Assembly (NCBI GenBank): GCA_038316995.1
Contig: JBBQAZ010000030.1
Coordinates: 1-8,407 of the forward strand
Length of the DNA stretch: 8,407 nt
Direction: 5' to 3'
From: JAXHNE01 sp038316995
GTDB lineage: Bacteria; Patescibacteriota; Saccharimonadia; Saccharimonadales; JAXHNE01
The position numbers and the translations under genes are program-made. Under the pieces are notes generated by a model. That model saw only the letters and a program-made list of their open reading frames with translations. It searched no databases and was not told the DNA's origin. Shown in pieces: positions 5,222 to 8,407 of the stretch (within the stretch, counting starts at the first letter, position 1; each line of letters begins with the position of its first letter).

Positions 5222-5410
5222 CTATTGTACTCTCTGTGAGGCTATGATTCCGTCTATACATAATTCTTGAGCAGCCTTGTAGCTGATATCGTATGCTTGT
5301 GTAATTCTATAACGCGCTTCACCTACGTTCTCAATAGTTATCGGCAACAAATCAGCAAGCAATTGCTCTGCGCAGCTTAACATTTTTTCTTGTATATTTT
5401 CTATACTCAT
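5222..5410 (-). CDS. Small hypothetical protein (62 residues) preceding trpS
   Basis: The family is not recognised. The product is a soluble, mildly acidic polypeptide with two cysteines (positions 13 and 51), no tryptophan, no membrane segment and a mostly helical-looking sequence (MSIENIQEKMLSC start). Support for a real gene is a strong Shine-Dalgarno, AAGGAAG, about 6 nt before the ATG at 5410, the first such site after the leader terminator, and the tight 17-nt spacing to trpS. As the first full ORF after the attenuator it would be co-regulated with trpS. Confidence 0.65.
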   Translation of the reverse strand: MSIENIQEKMLSCAEQLLADLLPITIENVGEARYRITQAYDISYKAAQELCIDGIIASQRVQ

Positions 5411-5433
5411 TATTACTTCCTTTTCATTACATT

Positions 5434-5457
5434 AAAAAACCGCCTAGTGTGGGCGGT
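5434..5457 (-). terminator. Intrinsic terminator in the trpS operon leader
   Basis: On the minus strand ACCGCC (5457-5452) and GGCGGT (5444-5439) form a perfect 6-bp GC-rich stem with a 7-nt loop, followed at once by six T. It lies 24 nt before the ATG of the first operon gene and not after a gene, as expected for an attenuator. Its 5' arm can pair instead with an upstream segment (5506-5512). Confidence 0.8.
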
Positions 5458-5529
5458 AATAATTTTTATTTTATGAATTTTCTAAATATAGATACTTAGT
5501 ACGAATACCGCCTCTTTAAAAAGTCGGTA
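5439..5529 (-). promoter_or_regulatory. Four-segment transcription attenuator of the trpS operon
   Basis: Four segments in minus-strand order can pair in mutually exclusive ways. Segment 1 is TACCG (5529-5525), segment 2 GGCGGTA (5512-5506), segment 3 TACCGCC (5458-5452) and segment 4 GGCGGT (5444-5439). 1:2 gives 5 bp plus an inner CTT/AAG extension. 2:3 gives 7 perfect bp and would block the terminator. 3:4 is the terminator. A leader ORF (5567-5496) places its only Trp codon (5534-5532) three nt before segment 1 and its stop 8 nt after segment 2. A ribosome stalled at Trp would mask segment 1 and free 2:3; one reaching the stop would mask segment 2 and allow 3:4. This is the classic trp-leader logic, here on a synthetase operon. 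The pairing is seen; the regulation is inferred. Confidence 0.6.
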
Positions 5530-5567
5530 AACCAATAATTTGCACTACAACGTATATCTATTGACAT
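5496..5567 (-). CDS. Candidate leader peptide (23 codons) with one Trp codon
   Basis: The ORF starts MSIDIRCSANYW and ends RRYSY before TAA. The UGG is codon 12, just upstream of attenuator segment 1. There is no good Shine-Dalgarno, but TGG-TAATAT ends 7 nt before the ATG, so it could be translated as a leaderless message, like other first genes in this window. A caveat is a nearby TTGACA-16 nt-GATTAT promoter whose -10 overlaps the ATG and would exclude it from the transcript. Only a single Trp codon is present, whereas trpL of enterics has two adjacent ones. Confidence 0.45.
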   Translation of the reverse strand: MSIDIRCSANYWFTDFLKRRYSY

Positions 5568-5593
5568 AATCTATATATTACCACATCTGTCAA
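5566..5593 (-). promoter_or_regulatory. Promoter region of the trpS operon (two overlapping options)
   Basis: Option A is a perfect -35 TTGACA (5593-5588), a 16-nt spacer and GATTAT (5571-5566). Option B is the extended -10 TGG-TAATAT (5583-5575), with its start expected at or next to the leader ATG at 5567. The TTGACA also forms an inverted repeat with TGTCAA (minus-strand 5566-5561), which could be an operator-like feature. Which option is used decides whether the leader ORF is transcribed. Confidence 0.55.
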
Positions 5594-5637
5594 GTAATAA
5601 ATCTTAGACTATTAACCGATTATTCTATAACCCCTGA

Positions 5638-5913
5638 CTAAGAATAGCCAAAAACCACACCAGCTATTATAAAATAGACAAATAGGTGCAATGTACCGCG
5701 ATCAAATGAATATCTCTGTTTGATGATTACGTGCGATACAAAGCCATACGGTACTGTAAACAATAAGACTAATGTTAGATTTTTTATGGACGGCAACAAT
5801 ACACAGCCTACAATGCTAAGAACCAAAATCCAATCGTCGCCCTCGTGTACTATCTTTCTATAAAAAGAGAACACCCGCTCTGTAATAGAAACGGGTGTTT
5901 GGTGAGGCTTCAT
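5638..5913 (-). CDS. Doubtful small membrane protein (91 residues)
   Basis: The family is not recognised. From the ATG at 5913 the frame encodes a short polar N-terminus and three hydrophobic stretches at about residues 29-42, 45-63 and 74-90, with FIIAGVVFGY near the end. That would make a small integral membrane protein. Arguments for: consistent hydrophobic segments and a position 10 nt after rpsI. Arguments against: no Shine-Dalgarno, AT-rich sequence that yields hydrophobic codons by chance, and a strong terminator (5861-5899) inside its first codons, which would stop most transcripts reaching it from rpsI. A longer version starting inside rpsI is not credible. If it is not a gene, 5600-5860 is non-coding with no other visible feature. 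Confidence 0.4.
   Translation of the reverse strand: MKPHQTPVSITERVFSFYRKIVHEGDDWILVLSIVGCVLLPSIKNLTLVLLFTVPYGFVSHVIIKQRYSFDRGTLHLFVYFIIAGVVFGYS
5861..5899 (-). terminator. Intrinsic terminator after rpsI
   Basis: On the minus strand AACACCCG (5899-5892) pairs with CGGGTGTT (5876-5869) over 8 bp around a 15-nt loop, and TCTCTTTTT follows. It lies 25 nt after the rpsI stop and would end the ribosomal-protein transcript, separating it from the trpS unit. Confidence 0.8.
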
Positions 5914-5923
5914 GCTTATTTGA

Positions 5924-6328
5924 TTAACGTTTTGTGAACTGTCTTTGTTTACGAGCACCCTTAAGCCCAAACTTCTTACGTTCTTTCTTGCGAGGGTCAC
6001 GTCCAAGCAGGCTAGCTTTTCTGAGTGAACCTTTAAGGTCTTCATTCTGAATTGCCAATGCTTTAGAAATTCCTAGCCGAATCGCTTCAGCCTGTCCATG
6101 CTGCCCACCACCAGCAACCATAACGCTGACATCATATTTTTTCCGATCAAGCTCTAATACAGTAAATGGTTTATGTACATCTTCGTCTAGGTATTTACTG
6201 TCATCGAGAAATTCATTCAGTGGCTTCCCATTAACGATAAACTTTCCGGTACCACTCATGAGTCGAACACGGGCTGTTGCAGCTTTACGTCGTCCGAGTG
6301 CGTAAGTGTAGTGCTTTTTGTCTGCCAT
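5924..6328 (-). CDS. rpsI: 30S ribosomal protein S9
   Basis: The 134-residue protein of the small subunit has a C-terminal tail that reaches toward the P-site tRNA. Diagnostic features are YALGRRKAATARVRL near the start (9-23), the GGGQHGQAEAIRLGISKAL block (73-91), and the highly basic end with DPRKKERKKFG and the terminal KGARKQRQFTKR, whose final Lys-Arg is conserved in S9. Length is normal. Its ATG overlaps the rplM stop by one base (TAATG), the classic rplM-rpsI pair. A weak AAGGA lies about 10 nt upstream. Confidence 0.98.
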   Translation of the reverse strand: MADKKHYTYALGRRKAATARVRLMSGTGKFIVNGKPLNEFLDDSKYLDEDVHKPFTVLELDRKKYDVSVMVAGGGQHGQAEAIRLGISKALAIQNEDLKGSLRKASLLGRDPRKKERKKFGLKGARKQRQFTKR

Positions 6329-6768
6329 TACTTAATATCCTTAATACTTAATTTCTTTGGCTTCTGAGCTTCATGCTCATGCGTATCGCCGGCATAGACT
6401 TTTAGTCGGGCTAAGCGACCATCACGAAGTTTGTTTGCCGGCATCATTCCGCGAATTGCGTGGGTGATAGCGGCCGTTGGATCTTTTTCCATCTGTTCGG
6501 CAAGTGTACGTTGTTTGATTCCGCCAGGGTAACCACTGTGTCGGTAATAAATTTTTTGATCAAACTTCTTGCCTGTTGCTTGTACGTTTGCAGAATTTAC
6601 GAGAACCACGTTGTCACCACAGTCAATGTGTGCGGTGTATTGAGGCTTTCCTTTGCCCATAAGTAGTTTTGCAACACGCGTTGCAATACGACCGATTGGA
6701 GCTTCTGAAGCGTCGATGACGTACCATTCGCGAACTACATCTGCTGGTTTTGCGCTATAAGTTTTCAT
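6328..6768 (-). CDS. rplM: 50S ribosomal protein L13
   Basis: The 146-residue protein is an early-assembling component of the large subunit. Family features are WYVIDASEAPIGRIATRVA (15-33), the YTAHIDCGDNVVLVNS block (44-59), TGKKFDQKIYYRHSGYPGG (65-83), and the C-terminal KVYAGDTHEHEAQKP stretch. It is encoded between rplQ and rpsI with one-base TAATG overlaps on both sides, so its translation is likely coupled to rplQ. A truA gene, common between rplQ and rplM in other bacteria, is absent. Confidence 0.98.
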   Translation of the reverse strand: MKTYSAKPADVVREWYVIDASEAPIGRIATRVAKLLMGKGKPQYTAHIDCGDNVVLVNSANVQATGKKFDQKIYYRHSGYPGGIKQRTLAEQMEKDPTAAITHAIRGMMPANKLRDGRLARLKVYAGDTHEHEAQKPKKLSIKDIK

Positions 6769-7238
6769 TATTTAGTCACTTTCTTCGTTGCGGCTTTTTT
6801 TGCTACAGTCTGTTTAACGGGCGCTTTCTTAGTTGCGGTCTTTAGCTCATCGTCCTTATTCTTCTTTTCTACTACAACTTCGTCTGCAATAAAACTAACA
6901 CGAGCCATTTGAGTATTATCACCACGGCGTAAGCGTGTCTTTACAATACGTAGGTGACCGCTGGAGCGTGAAAGCATTTTTGGAGCAAGTTCATCAACAA
7001 GTTTGTGGGCACTTTCTATAGTTTGAAGTTTTGCAATAATCAGACGTCGATTATGAAGATCGCCTTTTTTTGCTTTGGTAACAAGCTTTTCCATATATGG
7101 AACTATTTCTTTAGCTTTTGGCAACGTAGTTTCAATTGCTTCATACTTCACGAGTGAATCAGCAAGGCCTTTAATAAGTGCACGACGTTGGTCGCGTTCT
7201 CGGCCGAACTTCCTTCCTTTATAGCCATGACGATGCAT
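6768..7238 (-). CDS. rplQ: 50S ribosomal protein L17 with lysine/alanine-rich tail
   Basis: The 156-residue protein begins MHRHGYKGRKFGRERDQRRA, a close match to the L17 N-terminus, and the conserved core ends near residue 120 with RRGDNTQMARVSFI. The last 25-30 residues are a low-complexity K/A/T tail (KKAPVKQTVAKKAATKKVTK), making it longer than the roughly 120-130 residues of typical L17. Such tails are common species-specific additions that probably contact rRNA. GGAG lies about 9 nt before the ATG. The gene starts one base after the rpoA stop. Confidence 0.97.
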   Translation of the reverse strand: MHRHGYKGRKFGRERDQRRALIKGLADSLVKYEAIETTLPKAKEIVPYMEKLVTKAKKGDLHNRRLIIAKLQTIESAHKLVDELAPKMLSRSSGHLRIVKTRLRRGDNTQMARVSFIADEVVVEKKNKDDELKTATKKAPVKQTVAKKAATKKVTK

Positions 7239-7239
7239 C

Positions 7240-8184
7240 TTAAAGCTCCATCTCCGCCATTTTATCTTTAACTTCGTCTAAAGCTTTGCTTCCGAAACCT
7301 TTAAGTTCGCGTAATTCAGAATCACTTAGACTGAACAGGTCTTTTAGTGTGTGAATATCATTGTTGATCAAAGCGTTAGTTGTTCGAGCTGAAAGATTCA
7401 GGTCTTCAATAGAAGTCATAAGTTCTTGTGGTTCATCTGATCCGCCTTCGCCGTCTTCTTCAAATGTAGCAGCTGTCAGTGGTGCAGCAGCTTCAACTTT
7501 TGTTGAGCCTGCAAGTGCAGAATATTGATTAACGAGTATAGCTGCAGCTTCTTCAAAAGCGTCACGCGGACTAATTGTCCCATCGGTGTCTACAGTGAGC
7601 AACAACTTATCGAGGTCTGTTATTTGACCAACACGAGTGTTTTCCACCTTATATCTCACGCGCCGTACTGGAGTAAACACTGCATCGAGTGCAATCATGT
7701 CACTACCTTTTTTGTTTGCGCTTTCGTCTATCGTGCGATATCCACGGCCTGTTTCTACGACAATATCTATAGTTATGTTGGCTTTTGCATCATCAATAGT
7801 TGCAATAACTTGGTCAGGATTAACGACTTCTACGTCTGCATTGAGTTCAATATCTTTAGCAGTTACAGGGCCTTTACCCTTTTTAGTAAGTCGTAGTGTC
7901 TGGGCTTCGTCTCCAAATACACGGAAACGAATATTCTTAAGATTTAACATGATATCAACAACATCCTCTTTGACGCCATCAATAGTAGTAAATTCGTGTG
8001 ATGCTCCTTCAATTTTGAATGAAGTAATAGCAGCCCCAGAAATACTAGACAATAGTACGCGGCGAATGCTGTTTCCAAGTGTCATGCCGTAACCGCTGTG
8101 GAGTGGTTCTACTGTGAACGTCGCACTGGTGTCGGTGTGATCGTCAATGTTGACGAGCCCTGGTGTGTGAATGTGTTTTGACAT
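7240..8184 (-). CDS. rpoA: RNA polymerase alpha subunit
   Basis: The 314-residue product has both domains. The N-terminal assembly domain (about 1-230) carries EPLHSGYGMTLGNSIRRVLL (26-45), a hallmark of alpha-NTD dimerisation, and PVRRVRYKVENTRVGQITD near 172-190. An acidic/Ala-rich linker (about 230-255) follows. The C-terminal domain (258-314) carries the helix-hairpin-helix part ELKGFGSKAL. R267 and N270 in SARTTN match the E. coli R265/N268 that contact UP-element DNA, so upstream A/T-rich promoter contacts should be retained. It follows rpsD by 16 nt with a strong Shine-Dalgarno and precedes rplQ, the standard alpha-operon order. Confidence 0.98.
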   Translation of the reverse strand: MSKHIHTPGLVNIDDHTDTSATFTVEPLHSGYGMTLGNSIRRVLLSSISGAAITSFKIEGASHEFTTIDGVKEDVVDIMLNLKNIRFRVFGDEAQTLRLTKKGKGPVTAKDIELNADVEVVNPDQVIATIDDAKANITIDIVVETGRGYRTIDESANKKGSDMIALDAVFTPVRRVRYKVENTRVGQITDLDKLLLTVDTDGTISPRDAFEEAAAILVNQYSALAGSTKVEAAAPLTAATFEEDGEGGSDEPQELMTSIEDLNLSARTTNALINNDIHTLKDLFSLSDSELRELKGFGSKALDEVKDKMAEMEL

Positions 8185-8195
8185 AAGTACTTATT

Positions 8196-8200
8196 CCTCC
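8196..8200 (-). promoter_or_regulatory. Shine-Dalgarno of rpoA
   Basis: GGAGG on the minus strand lies in the 16-nt rpsD-rpoA gap, 11 nt before the ATG at 8184. It shows that this organism does use canonical Shine-Dalgarno initiation for internal operon genes. Confidence 0.8.
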
Positions 8201-8407
8201 TTAGCGTGAATAGTATTCGACGATTAGTTGTTCATTAATGTCTGGCTCTGCCTCGTCGCGGGTAGGGACGCCAGTTACTTCAAATGCAATCTTCTTGCGG
8301 TCAACTTTCATCCAAGATGGGATTTCAGATGGCGCAGGACTATTGTCTTCAAGTTTCTTAAAATATTCATTCTTCTGACTCTTTGGTCGAAGTTCTAGCT
8401 TATCGCC
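8201..8407 (-). CDS. rpsD: 30S ribosomal protein S4, C-terminal part
   Basis: The last 68 codons are present and the gene continues beyond the right edge. The reading ends TRDEAEPDINEQLIVEYYSR before TAA. This matches the conserved S4 C-terminus (...INEQLIVEYYSR), preceded by the SWMKVDRKKIAFEVTGVPTR segment. S4 is a primary 16S rRNA-binding protein and in many bacteria the translational repressor of the alpha operon. Its place directly upstream of rpoA supports the identification. Confidence 0.97.
   Translation of the reverse strand, partial: GDKLELRPKSQKNEYFKKLEDNSPAPSEIPSWMKVDRKKIAFEVTGVPTRDEAEPDINEQLIVEYYSR

Noticed and set aside
4191..5261. A longer trpS starting at 5261
   Set aside because: The 19 extra residues do not resemble TrpRS and overlap the 62-residue gene. 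The ATG at 5204 has a good Shine-Dalgarno and begins at the conserved N-terminus.
5434..5600. T-box riboswitch ahead of trpS
   Set aside because: The conserved GGTGG-ACCGCG T-box and stem I motifs are missing. The leader is short, and its pairing fits leader-peptide attenuation.
5638..6045. A 135-residue version of the membrane ORF starting within rpsI
   Set aside because: The first 44 residues are an out-of-frame reading of the conserved S9 C-terminus.
7525..8092. Plus-strand ORFs opposite rpoA
   Set aside because: They are antisense shadows of a fully conserved gene and have no ribosome binding site or recognisable family.
1..8407. CRISPR array, insertion sequence or defence system
   Set aside because: No spaced direct repeats, transposase, nuclease or toxin-antitoxin pair could be seen anywhere in the window.

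Overview
The window looks like a chromosomal segment of a small-genome bacterium, most likely a Patescibacteria/CPR member and plausibly a Saccharibacteria (TM7) relative. This is inferred from compact AT-leaning sequence, short housekeeping proteins and gene order, and no database search was possible. TGA is used as a stop (end of the pseudouridine synthase gene), so the UGA=Gly code of Gracilibacteria and Absconditabacteria is unlikely. Every gene supported here lies on the minus strand, so transcription runs from high to low coordinates.

The window opens (8407 to 5924) with the end of the alpha operon: the 3' part of rpsD, then rpoA, rplQ, rplM and rpsI, joined by one-base overlaps or gaps. 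No truA lies between rplQ and rplM. A hairpin terminator (5861-5899) closes this unit. It overlaps the start of a doubtful 91-residue membrane-protein ORF (5638-5913).

From 5593 to 1826 there is a trpS-led operon: a 62-residue unknown protein, trpS, an RluA-family pseudouridine synthase, a DNA polymerase III delta' subunit (holB) and a TPR protein. Its leader is the most interesting element in the window. A 23-codon ORF has its single Trp codon right before the first of four mutually exclusive pairing segments, and the last hairpin is an intrinsic terminator. The arrangement matches trp-leader transcription attenuation and would link trpS expression to Trp-tRNA supply. This is a prediction from sequence.

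From 1811 to the left end lies a tRNA region: tRNA-Thr(TGT), tRNA-Tyr(GTA), then about 1.3 kb of unusual sequence, then tRNA-Thr(GGT) and the first codons of what is probably rpmG. The order Thr(TGT)-Tyr-...-Thr(GGT) recalls the tRNA cluster ahead of tufB/secE/nusG in other bacteria. The interposed 1.3 kb holds a small pyrophosphatase-like gene, a GC-richer structured non-coding stretch ending in an imperfect copy of the tRNA-Tyr 3' end, and an unrecognised 175-residue gene. It looks like a small insertion or the scar of one at tRNA-Tyr. A 54-nt near-palindrome abuts the 5' end of tRNA-Tyr.

Genes that begin transcription units here (pyrophosphatase-like, TPR, Trp leader ORF, perhaps the 175-residue gene) lack a Shine-Dalgarno and have a -10-like box 7-8 nt before the ATG, three of them with an extended TGn. 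Some downstream genes (trpS, the 62-residue gene, rpoA) have clear Shine-Dalgarno sequences. This suggests leaderless transcripts for first genes.
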